The position numbers and the translations under genes were made by a program. This document shows positions 1-6,371 of a DNA stretch of 9,286 bases, in pieces. How positions within the stretch are numbered: position 1 is the first letter of the stretch; each line of letters begins with the position of its first letter. Under the pieces are notes generated by a model. The model searched no databases and was not told where the DNA came from. It saw nothing but the letters and a program-made list of their open reading frames with translations. The stretch comes from Oscillospiraceae bacterium (GTDB lineage Bacteria; Bacillota; Clostridia; Oscillospirales; Acutalibacteraceae): positions 1-9,286 of the forward strand of contig CADBOL010000029.1 in the NCBI GenBank assembly GCA_902796295.1, read 5' to 3'.

Positions 1-72
1 AACACCCGCTGATGCAACAACACCTGCTGATGCAACAACACCTGCTGATGCAACAACAGAAGACGATGCAAC
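1..72 (+). repeat. 18-bp in-frame tandem repeat, four units, last one diverged
   Basis: The unit AACACCTGCTGATGCAAC occurs at 1-18 (one C/T difference), 19-36 and 37-54. A diverged unit lies at 55-72 that shares AAC at its start and GATGCAAC at its end. The unit is a multiple of three, so each copy adds TPADAT to the encoded protein. The array probably continues upstream of the window. Such arrays can change copy number by slippage without breaking the frame. Confidence 0.9.
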
Positions 73-214
73 AACCACAACTGACCCCGCAACCGATAAT
101 GAACCCGCAACCGAGACTGATCCGGACGATGAAGGCAACTTCTTCACCAAGCTCTGGAACAAGATCAAGGAATTTTTCCAGAAGATTTTCGATTTCTTCG
201 GAATTACCTGCTAA
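2..214 (+). CDS. C-terminal fragment of repeat-rich surface or secreted protein (5' truncated)
   Basis: The frame starting at base 2 is open from the window edge to a TAA at 212-214, giving 70 visible residues; the N-terminus lies outside. Residues 1-18 are three copies of TPADAT, followed by a diverged copy (TEDDAT) and a Thr/Asp/Glu/Pro-rich acidic linker to about residue 45. This low-complexity composition is typical of stalks or spacers in exported Gram-positive proteins. The last 25 residues change abruptly to an aromatic, Lys-containing amphipathic segment (NKIKEFFQKIFDFF followed by GITC). No LPXTG sorting motif or hydrophobic anchor is present. The protein ends in Cys. Two terminator-like hairpins follow at once, so this is the end of its transcript. 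The function is unknown; a surface role is inferred from composition and from the similar tail of the surface protein at the right edge. The ATG at 12 lies in another frame and is not used. Confidence 0.75.
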   Translation, partial: TPADATTPADATTPADATTEDDATTTTDPATDNEPATETDPDDEGNFFTKLWNKIKEFFQKIFDFFGITC

Positions 215-260
215 TCGTAATTTCAAAGGATTGGAAATCATAAATCAATTAACATATAGG

Positions 261-304
261 GCTGCCGCAAATAGAGTAATCTAGGAGCGGCAGCTACTAT
301 TTTA
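261..304 (+). terminator. Probable first terminator hairpin after the left-edge gene
   Basis: GCTGCCGC at 261-268 pairs perfectly with GCGGCAGC at 287-294 across an 18-base loop. A T-rich run (TACTATTTT) follows. The large loop and interrupted T-tract make it weaker than the next hairpin, so it may be a first, leaky terminator of the gene ending at 214. Confidence 0.5.
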
Positions 305-320
305 CAGGCAAAAAGCAAGG

Positions 321-351
321 GCCCCGCGGGTTATACGCCGCGGGGCTTTTT
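321..351 (+). terminator. Strong rho-independent terminator
   Basis: A 9-bp GC-rich perfect stem, GCCCCGCGG (321-329) with CCGCGGGGC (338-346), has an 8-base loop and is followed directly by TTTTT (347-351). This is a classic intrinsic terminator for + strand transcription from the left-edge gene. A run of five A precedes the stem at 310-314, so weak activity on the other strand is possible. Confidence 0.88.
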
Positions 352-592
352 CCTGTGTCAAAACGGCAGCAGAAAGGTGTCGCCGGACACCCGCGCCCCT
401 CAAGGGGAAGGCTGAATTTACCGCAACGCGATTCCTCAATTCCGAATTAAAAAGACCCGCCTGAAAACAGACAATATAAGAACCCGAACGCTATGTGTTC
501 AGAACCTTGTTACCCGTTTCGCTAGTAATAATCCGGAGCGTGCTCTGCACGCGACCCGAAACTGCTAACTGCTAACTTCTAACTGCTAACTG
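352..592. other. Non-coding intergenic stretch with small hairpins; no gene seen
   Basis: I see no credible coding region, tRNA or recognised structured RNA here. The stretch contains several short perfect inverted repeats: GGTGTC/GACACC (377-382 and 387-392), CCCC/GGGG around TCAA (397-408) and GCGTGC/GCACGC (538-543 and 547-552). A 7-bp tandem repeat closes it. The mosaic of small hairpins resembles decayed copies of dispersed intergenic repeats, but that is only an impression because no second copy lies in the window. Confidence 0.5.
562..592. repeat. 7-bp tandem repeat (CTGCTAA), four units
   Basis: CTGCTAA occurs at 562-568, 569-575 and 583-589, with a one-base variant CTTCTAA at 576-582, followed by a partial unit CTG at 590-592. 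It is non-coding and abuts the terminator at 594. The period and length are too short for CRISPR. Confidence 0.85.
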
Positions 593-619
593 AAAAAGCT
601 CGCCGTAAGGCGAGCTTTT
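593..619 (-). terminator. Terminator of the pyrimidine operon (bidirectional)
   Basis: AAAAGCTCGCC (594-604) pairs perfectly with GGCGAGCTTTT (609-619), an 11-bp stem with a four-base loop. On the - strand the stem is followed by TTTTT, the complement of 593-597. It lies about 50 bases beyond the pyrI stop and is the natural end of the operon transcript. On the + strand the T-run is TTTT followed by A, so it could also stop transcription coming from the left. Confidence 0.85.
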
Positions 620-667
620 ATTATCTCTGTTTGTTTTTCGCTTAAATGCTGACCCCTTTTTCCGGCT

Positions 668-1087
668 TCAGCTGTTTGCCTTTGTGTCACAATATATACA
701 TCTGTATATCCGCCTGTTTTTATCCGTAAGGCGGAAGATATGCGGCAGCTCCTGCTCCGTGGATGTTATGCATCTGGGGTTCTTGCAGAACAGAACGTTT
801 TTCAGTTCACCGGGTACGGTGATATCCCGCTTTTCAACAAGTTTGCCGTCGCGTATAACATTTACTGTTGCGTTCGGGTCAACATAACCTATAACATCCA
901 TATCGATATCGATATCGCCGTCGATTTTGATAATATCCTTTTTGCCCATGCGCTTGCTCGAAGCGTTCATTATCATAGCGACGGGGCATTCAAGCTTGTT
1001 GAGGCCGAGCAGTTTATATAGAGTCATTGCCTTGCCGGCGACTATATGATCAATAACAAAGCCGGTGTTGATACTGTCAATATTCAT
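668..1087 (-). CDS. pyrI: Aspartate transcarbamoylase regulatory chain PyrI
   Basis: This encodes the 139-residue regulatory subunit, which binds no substrate but joins catalytic PyrB trimers and lets nucleotides (CTP, ATP) tune aspartate transcarbamoylase. The N-terminal allosteric domain shows FVIDHI (residues 10-15), [10 protein letters not shown] (47-56) and ATVN (73-76) with a downstream Lys at 86. These match the nucleotide-binding segments of E. coli PyrI. The C-terminal zinc domain has both cysteine pairs, C101-x4-C106 and C130-x2-C133, so zinc binding should be intact. Length is close to the E. coli chain (about 150). The ATG overlaps the pyrB stop by four bases (ATGA), with GGGGGT upstream as ribosome binding site, so translation is probably coupled to pyrB. 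It is the last gene of the operon. An acidic Ile/Asp alternation (DIDIDMD, 58-64) is a local oddity. Confidence 0.95.
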   Translation of the reverse strand: MNIDSINTGFVIDHIVAGKAMTLYKLLGLNKLECPVAMIMNASSKRMGKKDIIKIDGDIDIDMDVIGYVDPNATVNVIRDGKLVEKRDITVPGELKNVLFCKNPRCITSTEQELPHIFRLTDKNRRIYRCIYCDTKANS

Positions 1088-2001
1088 ACACTTACCCCCA
1101 GCATATCCATTATCAGTGCCATTCTGATGTATTTACCGTAACGCGCCTGCCTGAAATAGCATGCTCTCGGGTCGCTGTCAACCGCGGTTGAGATTTCATT
1201 GACTCTCGGCAGCGGATGCATGACAATAAGGTTTTCAGAAGCGTGTCTCATTTTTTCTTCGGTGAGAATGTAGCTGTCTTTTAATCTGAGATAATCTTCC
1301 TCGTTGAAGAATCTCTCGCGTTGCACTCTTGTCATATAGAGAATATCAAGATCGCCTATCACATCGTCGAGCGAGGTGCTTTGAGTGTAGGGAATACCTT
1401 TATCCTTGATATAATCCTGTTTGACAAAGCTCGGTAGTTTCAGCTCAACGGGGGAGATAAGCACAAATTCAATATCCGCGTATCTCGACATCGCGGCTAT
1501 CAGCGAATGAACTGTTCTGCCGAATTTAAGGTCTCCGCACACGCCTATCTTAAGCTTATCCAGGCGCCCTTTTTCGTGGCTGATTGTCAGCAGGTCGGTC
1601 AGTGTCTGTGTCGGATGAAAATGGCCGCCGTCGCCCGCGTTTATAACGGGCACGGTGGAGCGCGTGAGCGCAACATGCGGCGCGCCCTCTTTGGGGTGAC
1701 GCATCGCGATTATGTCGGCGTAGGTGCTCACAACCGCGATTGTATCCGCCACGCTTTCACCTTTTGCCGCCGAGCTTGAGCTTGCCTCCGAAAAGCCGAG
1801 CACCTGCCCGCCGAGCGAGAGCATTGCCGATTCAAAGCTGAGCCTCGTCCTTGTGGACGGCTCAAAAAACAGCGTGGCGAGTATTTTATGTTTGCACGCT
1901 TCATTGTATTTTCCGGGGTCGGCGATGATATCATCCGCGATATTGATAAGATGATTTATCTCGTCAACGCTGAGATCAAGGATATTTATAAGGTTTTTCA
2001 T
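1084..2001 (-). CDS. pyrB: Aspartate transcarbamoylase catalytic chain PyrB
   Basis: PyrB condenses carbamoyl phosphate with L-aspartate to N-carbamoyl-aspartate, the committed step of pyrimidine synthesis, in the cytoplasm. The 305-residue length is normal for the family. Visible motifs are [13 protein letters not shown] (45-57, carbamoyl-phosphate binding), the 80s loop SSSAAKGES with K80, HPTQTLTDL (129-137), [12 protein letters not shown] (156-167), RVQRER (225-230, the 230s region for aspartate) and HPLPRV (262-267). All key residues that I can place are present. The start is the ATG at 2001, preceded by GGAG at 2008-2011 inside the end of pyrE; one base separates it from the pyrE stop. 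The last four bases overlap pyrI. The partner regulatory chain next door indicates an allosteric PyrB-PyrI holoenzyme rather than a PyrB-only enzyme of the Bacillus type. Confidence 0.97.
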   Translation of the reverse strand: MKNLINILDLSVDEINHLINIADDIIADPGKYNEACKHKILATLFFEPSTRTRLSFESAMLSLGGQVLGFSEASSSSAAKGESVADTIAVVSTYADIIAMRHPKEGAPHVALTRSTVPVINAGDGGHFHPTQTLTDLLTISHEKGRLDKLKIGVCGDLKFGRTVHSLIAAMSRYADIEFVLISPVELKLPSFVKQDYIKDKGIPYTQSTSLDDVIGDLDILYMTRVQRERFFNEEDYLRLKDSYILTEEKMRHASENLIVMHPLPRVNEISTAVDSDPRACYFRQARYGKYIRMALIMDMLGVSV

Positions 2002-2002
2002 A

Positions 2003-2644
2003 TCATTCTCCTATCCAGCTTTCATCAGACGGATTATTGCGGAATTTTATAAGCCGTTCGATATCTTCGGGGCGGATATATCCCTCCTGAGCCGCGACTT
2101 CGGCAATGCAGTCAAAATTTGTTAGGGAAATGTTTTTGACCTGTGCTTCGGCAAGCCTGTCAAGGCCCTTCTGCATACCGTAGGTGAATATGCTGACTAT
2201 GCCGAGCACCTCTGCTCCGGCTTCGCGCAGAACGTTGACGACCTCTATGACGCTGCCGCCTGTCGAAATAAGATCCTCAACCACGACAACCTTCTGCCCC
2301 GGTTCCAGTCTGCCTTCGATCTGATTCTGTCTGCCGTGGTCTTTTGCTCCCGAGCGGACATATCCCATAGGAAGACCCATAATGTGAGCCGTGATGGCGG
2401 CATGGGCTATTCCGGCGGTGGATGTGCCCATAAGCACCTCGGCATCGGGATAGCTTTCTCTTATTACGCCGGCGAGTGAGTTTTCAACATCGTTTCTGAC
2501 TTCGGGAGCGGTAAGGGTAAGGCGGTTGTCGCAGTAAACGGGGCTTTTTATTCCGCTTGCCCAGGTGAAGGGTTCATCCGGCCTGAAAAAGACCGCTTTG
2601 ATTTTGAGCAAATCCTTTGCTATGAGTTTTTGTGTTTCGTTCAT
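2003..2644 (-). CDS. pyrE: Orotate phosphoribosyltransferase PyrE
   Basis: PyrE transfers the phosphoribosyl group of PRPP to orotate, giving orotidine monophosphate. The 213-residue product carries the PRPP loop [13 protein letters not shown] (119-131), the family segment [16 protein letters not shown] (26-41) and the mobile catalytic loop [11 protein letters not shown] (101-111). The start is set at the ATG at 2644 because GGAGGT lies at 2652-2657 at good spacing, and the protein then begins at the usual family position. A longer open frame to a TTG at 2728 would overlap pyrF by 83 bases and lacks homology-like sequence. The gene follows the pyrF stop by one base and precedes pyrB by one base, consistent with coupled translation within the operon. 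Confidence 0.96.
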   Translation of the reverse strand: MNETQKLIAKDLLKIKAVFFRPDEPFTWASGIKSPVYCDNRLTLTAPEVRNDVENSLAGVIRESYPDAEVLMGTSTAGIAHAAITAHIMGLPMGYVRSGAKDHGRQNQIEGRLEPGQKVVVVEDLISTGGSVIEVVNVLREAGAEVLGIVSIFTYGMQKGLDRLAEAQVKNISLTNFDCIAEVAAQEGYIRPEDIERLIKFRNNPSDESWIGE

Positions 2645-2645
2645 A

Positions 2646-3350
2646 TCATATACCTCCGGTGAATTCTGTAAGGCATCTTTCATAAGCTTTGACAGGGTCA
2701 TCCGCTTTTGTGACGGGTCTGCCGACAACGATATAGTCTGAGCCGATTCTGTTTGCTTCGGCGGGTGTCATAACGCGTTTCTGGTCGCCGATGTCTCCGT
2801 CGGCAAAGCGCACTCCGGGAGTTACGGTCAGGAATTCCGGACCGCAGACCGAGTGAACTTTTTCCGCCTCGAGAGGAGAGCAGACTACGCCGTCAAGGCC
2901 CGAATCTTTTGCGTTAAGCGCGTATTTCATAACAACCTCGTCAATGGGTCTCTCAATCAGAATATCGCGCTCCATTGTCTGCTGGTCTGTTGAGGTGAGC
3001 TGAGTGACGGCTATAAGCAGCGGGCGGGAGCCGTCTTCCCTCGTAAGCCCCTCAATTGCCGCTCTCATCATCGGAGAAGTGCCTGAGGCGTGGACATTGC
3101 ACATATCCACATCAAGCCTCGAGAGCACTTTCATCGCGCTTTTTACGGTATTGGGAATATCGTGAAGCTTGAGGTCAAGAAATATCTTATGCCCTCTTGC
3201 CTTTATTTCTCTGACTATGTCCGGTCCTTCGGCGTAGAAAAGCTCCATGCCTATTTTGACAAAAGGTTTGCGGTTTTCAAATTTGCCGAGAAACTCAAGA
3301 GTCTCCGCTTTGCCCGGAAAATCGCAGGCGATAATTACGTCTTTACCCAT
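2646..3350 (-). CDS. pyrF: Orotidine 5'-phosphate decarboxylase PyrF
   Basis: PyrF decarboxylates OMP to UMP, the last step of the pathway. The protein is 234 residues, the usual size of the short bacterial class related to the B. subtilis and E. coli enzymes, unlike the longer class found in some other bacteria. The catalytic Asp-Lys-Asp network is in DLKLHDIPNTV (59-69: D59, K61, D64). The phosphate-binding end of the barrel is visible as TPGVR (177-181) and VVGRPVT (208-214). The N-terminal strand with the substrate-binding Asp is IIACDF (6-11). The ATG at 3350 overlaps the last eight bases of pyrD and has a strong GGAGGAG at 3357-3363. The stop lies one base before the pyrE start. Nothing looks disrupted. 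Confidence 0.96.
   Translation of the reverse strand: MGKDVIIACDFPGKAETLEFLGKFENRKPFVKIGMELFYAEGPDIVREIKARGHKIFLDLKLHDIPNTVKSAMKVLSRLDVDMCNVHASGTSPMMRAAIEGLTREDGSRPLLIAVTQLTSTDQQTMERDILIERPIDEVVMKYALNAKDSGLDGVVCSPLEAEKVHSVCGPEFLTVTPGVRFADGDIGDQKRVMTPAEANRIGSDYIVVGRPVTKADDPVKAYERCLTEFTGGI
2652..2657 (-). promoter_or_regulatory. Ribosome binding site that fixes the pyrE start
   Basis: On the - strand GGAGGT lies seven bases upstream of the ATG at 2644, inside the last codons of pyrF. It supports that ATG over the upstream TTG at 2728. Confidence 0.85.
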
Positions 3351-4260
3351 TGACTGCTCCTCCGATTATATCTTTAATATTATTAATACCGTATTTATCC
3401 ATTACACGGGGAAGGTTTTCGATTATTTCTTTGCAGGCGAAAGGATTTACGAGATTTGCGGCGCCTATCTGAACGGCGGTTGCTCCCGCAAGCATCATTT
3501 CAATTACATCTTCGGCGCACGAAACTCCGCCCATACCGACCACGGGGATTTTAACGGCGGATGCTGCCTGATAAACCATCCTGAGCGCAACGGGAAGAAT
3601 AGCCGGTCCGGAAAATCCGCCCGTCTTGTTTGCAATTACCGGGCGTTTTGTTTTTAAGTCAATACGCATTCCGAGCAGGGTGTTTATAAGACTGATTCCG
3701 TCCGCTCCCGCCGCCTCACACGCCTTTGCTATTGAGATAATATCCGTCACATTGGGCGAGAGTTTGATGATGACAGGCTTCGATGTAACACTTCTTACAG
3801 CTTTTGTAACCTTTGCGGCGCTGTCAGGATCCGTGCCGAAGCTCATGCCGCCGCCGTGAACATTCGGGCAGCTGACATTGACCTCAAACCAGCCTATCTG
3901 TTCCTCCCGGTCAAGCTTTTCGCAGGTGTAAGCGTAATCCTCGACCGAAAAGCCGCTGACATTTGCCATAACTTTTTTGTGAAACACGGCCTTAAGCTTT
4001 GGAAGCTCCTCGCTTATGACTTTATCCACGCCGGGATTCTGAAGACCGACCGCATTTATCATGCCCGATGTGCATTCGGCGATTCTCGGTGTCGGATTGC
4101 CGAACCTCGGCTCTTTTGTCGTACCCTTGAAAGAAAATGTACCGAGTATATTTATATCGTAGAGCTCTGCGAATTCATAGCCGAAGCCGAAGGTTCCCGA
4201 GGCGGGGATAACCGGGTTGTCGAGTTCTGTGCCGCAGAGATTTACTTTCAGTCTTTCCAT
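3343..4260 (-). CDS. pyrD: Dihydroorotate dehydrogenase class 1B, catalytic subunit PyrD
   Basis: This FMN-containing subunit oxidises dihydroorotate to orotate and, in class 1B enzymes, passes the electrons through PyrK to NAD+. The 305-residue product shows IPASGTFGFG (18-27), the substrate segment NAVGLQNPG (69-77), NVSCPNVHGGG (128-138) with the class 1 catalytic cysteine C131, KLSPN (166-170), NT (193-194), GGFSGPA (214-220) and the FMN phosphate loop GMGGV (242-246). A cysteine in place of the serine of membrane class 2 enzymes, together with an adjacent pyrK, fixes the 1B assignment. The start overlaps the end of pyrK by 13 bases, the largest overlap in the operon, and the stop overlaps pyrF by eight. 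Close packing suits a PyrD2-PyrK2 complex made in fixed ratio. Confidence 0.96.
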   Translation of the reverse strand: MERLKVNLCGTELDNPVIPASGTFGFGYEFAELYDINILGTFSFKGTTKEPRFGNPTPRIAECTSGMINAVGLQNPGVDKVISEELPKLKAVFHKKVMANVSGFSVEDYAYTCEKLDREEQIGWFEVNVSCPNVHGGGMSFGTDPDSAAKVTKAVRSVTSKPVIIKLSPNVTDIISIAKACEAAGADGISLINTLLGMRIDLKTKRPVIANKTGGFSGPAILPVALRMVYQAASAVKIPVVGMGGVSCAEDVIEMMLAGATAVQIGAANLVNPFACKEIIENLPRVMDKYGINNIKDIIGGAVNG

Positions 4261-4985
4261 ATTATTTCACCGCTCTCCATTACGGGGCCTTCCTTGCAGA
4301 TTCTTTTATTGCCCGTCAGGGTTTTGCAGGAGCATCCCATACACGCGCCGAAGCCGCAGCCCATTCTTTCCTCAAAGCTGTATTGCCCGGGTGTTTTCGC
4401 GGTTTTTGCAATCGCTCTGAACATCGGCTCGGGACCGCAGGCATAGAAGAATGAATAATCAAAATCATTCAGGATATCCGTGACAAATCCCTTTGCTCCG
4501 TATGAGCCGTCCGCCGTGACAACGGCGGTTTTAACGCCGAGCGTTTTGAATTCCTCTTCGTAAAACACATCGCAGGCGGAGTTGAAGCCGAGCACGGCCG
4601 ACGGCTTTTTACCCTGCTCGATCAGCTTTTTTGCGAGCAGATAAAGAGGGGGTACACCCACGCCGCCTCCTATGAGAACGGGGCAGTCTCCGCTCTTTGT
4701 CATGTCATAACCGTTGCCGAGGCCTGTGAGAATATTGAGCCGGGCACCGTTTTCAAGCGAGGTCATGTATTCCGTACCCCGGCCGACCGCCTTATAGATG
4801 AGCGTCAGCTTTCCCTCTTCGCAGTCGCAGACCGAGATCGGCCTGCGCAGATAAAACCCGTCAAGAGAGATGTTTACAAACTGCCCGGGCGCTTTTATTT
4901 CATCCGTGTTTCCCGCAAGGATGATTTTATATACATCTTTTGCAACCGGAGTGTTTTCTTTTACGGTGAATAATTCCTGTTTCAT
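4248..4985 (-). CDS. pyrK: Dihydroorotate dehydrogenase electron transfer subunit PyrK
   Basis: PyrK carries FAD and a [2Fe-2S] cluster and moves electrons from PyrD to NAD+. The 245-residue protein has an N-terminal flavin domain with LRRPISV (46-52, FAD binding), then an NAD-binding domain starting VLIGGGVGVPPLY (103-115) and containing ACGPEPM (182-188). A C-terminal cysteine cluster follows, with C210-x4-C215-x2-C218-x11-C230, the expected ferredoxin-reductase-type [2Fe-2S] ligands; C220 is an extra cysteine. The presence of both flavin and iron-sulfur motifs separates it from generic ferredoxin reductases. Its ATG overlaps the pyrC stop in an ATGA arrangement, with GAGGAT just upstream in the last pyrC codons. 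Like all class 1B systems this links pyrimidine synthesis to NAD+ and not to quinones, which suits an anaerobe. Confidence 0.95.
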   Translation of the reverse strand: MKQELFTVKENTPVAKDVYKIILAGNTDEIKAPGQFVNISLDGFYLRRPISVCDCEEGKLTLIYKAVGRGTEYMTSLENGARLNILTGLGNGYDMTKSGDCPVLIGGGVGVPPLYLLAKKLIEQGKKPSAVLGFNSACDVFYEEEFKTLGVKTAVVTADGSYGAKGFVTDILNDFDYSFFYACGPEPMFRAIAKTAKTPGQYSFEERMGCGFGACMGCSCKTLTGNKRICKEGPVMESGEIIWKD

Positions 4986-6181
4986 TTCATATCCTCATAT
5001 ACCGTTTTTCCTTTGCAGACCGTGAGCACGCATCTGCCGTAAACCGTCATTCCCTCAAACGGGGTGGCTTTGCCCATTGAAAGAAACTCCGATGATTCAA
5101 TTGTATAAGGCTCGGAGACTTCAAACACTGTGAAGTCGTTTTCCGTATCAATCGAAAATCTCTTTTTCGGATTGTCAGCGAGAAGCTCGGTAAGCTTTTC
5201 AAGGGAGATGATTCCGGGCTTTACAAGCTTTGTATAGAGCACGGGGAATGCCGTTTCAAGCCCCGTGATTCCCATCAGACTGTCCCTGAGTCCCCGTGAT
5301 TTTTCCTCCGCAGAGTGCGGAGCGTGGTCGGTGGCTATCATATCAATCGTGCCGTCTTTGATACCGCCTATGAGCGCTTCTCTGTCTTCCGCCGACCGCA
5401 GAGGAGGATTCATCTTGAACCGCCCGTCTTCCTGCAGATCGTCCTCACACAGTGTGAGATAGTGCGGACCTGTCTCGCAGGTGATATTGACGCCTCTGGC
5501 CTTTGCAGCCCTTATCTGTTCAACATTTTCTTTTGTTGAAATATGGCAGACATGATAGGCGCAGCCTGTCTTTTCGCAAAGGGCGATATCGCGCAGGGTC
5601 TGCAGATACTCGCTCTCGCTGGAAATACCTCTGTGTCCGTGAGCGGCGGCATATCTGCCGTCATGTATGTAACCGCCGTTCAGCAGGGAGTTTACCTCGC
5701 AGTGTGCGGCGATGATTTTGCCGAGAGATTTTGCCTCAAGCATTGCCTTTTCCATAATATCCGCGCTCTGAACTCCGCGCCCGTCGTCGGAGAAAGCGCA
5801 GACATAATCGCGCATTTCTTTCATATCCGAAAGCTCGGCGCCCTCTTCGTTTTTTGTGATTGTACCGTACGGAATAACCCTTACCGGGGATTTCCCGGCG
5901 GATTCAAGCTCGATATTCAGGTTTTCAAGGCAGTCGGGAGCGGGGCGGAGATTGGGCATGGGGCAAACAGCGGTGTAGCCCCCGTGAGCCGCGGCGGTGC
6001 TTCCCGAGAGAATGGTTTCCTTATATGAAAAGCCCGGCTCTCTGAAATGAACGTGAACATCACAGAAGCCGGGAAAAATAATATATTCTTTTTCATTTTC
6101 GGGCACTATTCCCGCAGAGGATAAAAATTCCAAGGCATATTTTTCAATGCTTTTATACTTTTCCGATACAATTCCGATCAT
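4982..6181 (-). CDS. pyrC: Dihydroorotase PyrC (class I type, short N-terminus)
   Basis: PyrC cyclises carbamoyl-aspartate to dihydroorotate with a zinc centre in an amidohydrolase barrel. From the ATG at 6181 the protein has 399 residues. Metal and substrate residues are visible: DVHVHFREPG (H43, H45, R47), FSDDGRG (D132/D133), AAHCE (H160), YHVCHIS (H213) and IATDHAPHS (D285). PMPNLRP (75-81) is the usual substrate segment. The start is chosen because GGAGGA lies just upstream; a TTG at 6208 in the same frame has no such site. The HVH motif lies at residues 43-45, about 15 residues earlier than I recall for Bacillus enzymes, so the first strands of the small N-terminal beta domain look abbreviated. 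It is the promoter-proximal gene of the operon and overlaps pyrK by four bases. Confidence 0.95.
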   Translation of the reverse strand: MIGIVSEKYKSIEKYALEFLSSAGIVPENEKEYIIFPGFCDVHVHFREPGFSYKETILSGSTAAAHGGYTAVCPMPNLRPAPDCLENLNIELESAGKSPVRVIPYGTITKNEEGAELSDMKEMRDYVCAFSDDGRGVQSADIMEKAMLEAKSLGKIIAAHCEVNSLLNGGYIHDGRYAAAHGHRGISSESEYLQTLRDIALCEKTGCAYHVCHISTKENVEQIRAAKARGVNITCETGPHYLTLCEDDLQEDGRFKMNPPLRSAEDREALIGGIKDGTIDMIATDHAPHSAEEKSRGLRDSLMGITGLETAFPVLYTKLVKPGIISLEKLTELLADNPKKRFSIDTENDFTVFEVSEPYTIESSEFLSMGKATPFEGMTVYGRCVLTVCKGKTVYEDMK

Positions 6182-6185
6182 TTTA

Positions 6186-6191
6186 TCCTCC
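6186..6191 (-). promoter_or_regulatory. Ribosome binding site that fixes the pyrC start
   Basis: On the - strand GGAGGA is followed by four bases and the ATG at 6181. Flanking ATTTT and AAAAT could pair weakly around it and present it in a loop. No comparable purine-rich site precedes the in-frame TTG at 6208. Confidence 0.8.
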
Positions 6192-6197
6192 AAAATG

Positions 6198-6219
6198 CCC
6201 TGCCGCAAAACCGGCAGGG
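6198..6219 (-). promoter_or_regulatory. Hairpin in the pyr operon leader, next to the pyrC ribosome binding site
   Basis: On the - strand CCCTGCCG and CGGCAGGG form a perfect 8-bp stem around a six-base loop. The stem ends six bases before GGAGGA. It is not followed by a clean T-run (CATTTTGG), so it is not a standard terminator, and I do not see the conserved PyrR-binding loop of Bacillus pyr attenuators. Possible roles are mRNA protection, translational control of pyrC or a pause site; the role is inferred, the pairing is directly visible. Confidence 0.6.
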
Positions 6220-6242
6220 TCGTCAGCTGTTTTCTGTAGTAA

Positions 6243-6271
6243 ATTATATCATTATGAGCCGGCTATGTCAA
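6243..6271 (-). promoter_or_regulatory. Sigma-A promoter of the pyr operon
   Basis: On the - strand a perfect -35 TTGACA (6266-6271) and a perfect -10 TATAAT (6243-6248) are separated by 17 bases. Transcription should start near 6235-6237, leaving a leader of roughly 55 bases before the pyrC ATG. The exact consensus suggests a strong promoter whose output is tuned by something else, such as nucleotide pools or the leader. Confidence 0.9.
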
Positions 6272-6325
6272 TATTTTATACAACCGAGTTTGCGTTTTGG
6301 CATAAAAATATATATAAACATAATA

Positions 6326-6354
6326 TTGACTGAAAGGCGCCCGGAATGTATAAT
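6326..6354 (+). promoter_or_regulatory. Sigma-A promoter of the EEP-fold hydrolase gene
   Basis: TTGACT (6326-6331) and TATAAT (6349-6354) are 17 bases apart. The expected start near 6360-6362 would leave only about ten bases before the ATG at 6372, so the AGGGG ribosome binding site (6359-6363) would sit at the very 5' end of the message. It is divergent from the pyr promoter, with the two -35 elements about 54 bases apart. Confidence 0.85.
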
Positions 6355-6371
6355 AAACAGGGGAATGAAAA

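Noticed and set aside
12..284. Open frame beginning with repeated MQQHLL
   Set aside because: It is the out-of-frame reading of the 18-bp repeat; the frame at base 2 gives a sensible surface-protein composition, a TAA at 212 and terminators right after.
1..592. Possible CRISPR arrays from the 18-bp and 7-bp repeats
   Set aside because: The units are directly adjacent without spacers, too short, and the first array is coding.
895..916. GATATC-type alternating repeat inside pyrI
   Set aside because: It simply encodes the DIDIDMD segment; the short period has no evident role beyond coding.
2645..2728. Longer pyrE starting at a TTG at 2728
   Set aside because: It would overlap pyrF by 83 bases; the ATG at 2644 has a strong ribosome binding site and matches the usual start of the family.
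3856..4446. 196-residue + strand open frame across the pyrD/pyrK region
   Set aside because: It is antisense to clear pyrD and pyrK coding sequence and has no recognisable motif.
5543..6028. 161-residue + strand open frame inside pyrC
   Set aside because: It is antisense to conserved pyrC coding sequence and has no independent support.
6182..6208. Longer pyrC starting at a TTG at 6208
   Set aside because: No ribosome binding site precedes it and its coding would overlap the leader hairpin; the ATG at 6181 has GGAGGA.
6198..6219. Leader hairpin as a transcription attenuator of the PyrR type
   Set aside because: There is no clean T-run, no competing antiterminator stem visible and no recognisable PyrR-binding loop.
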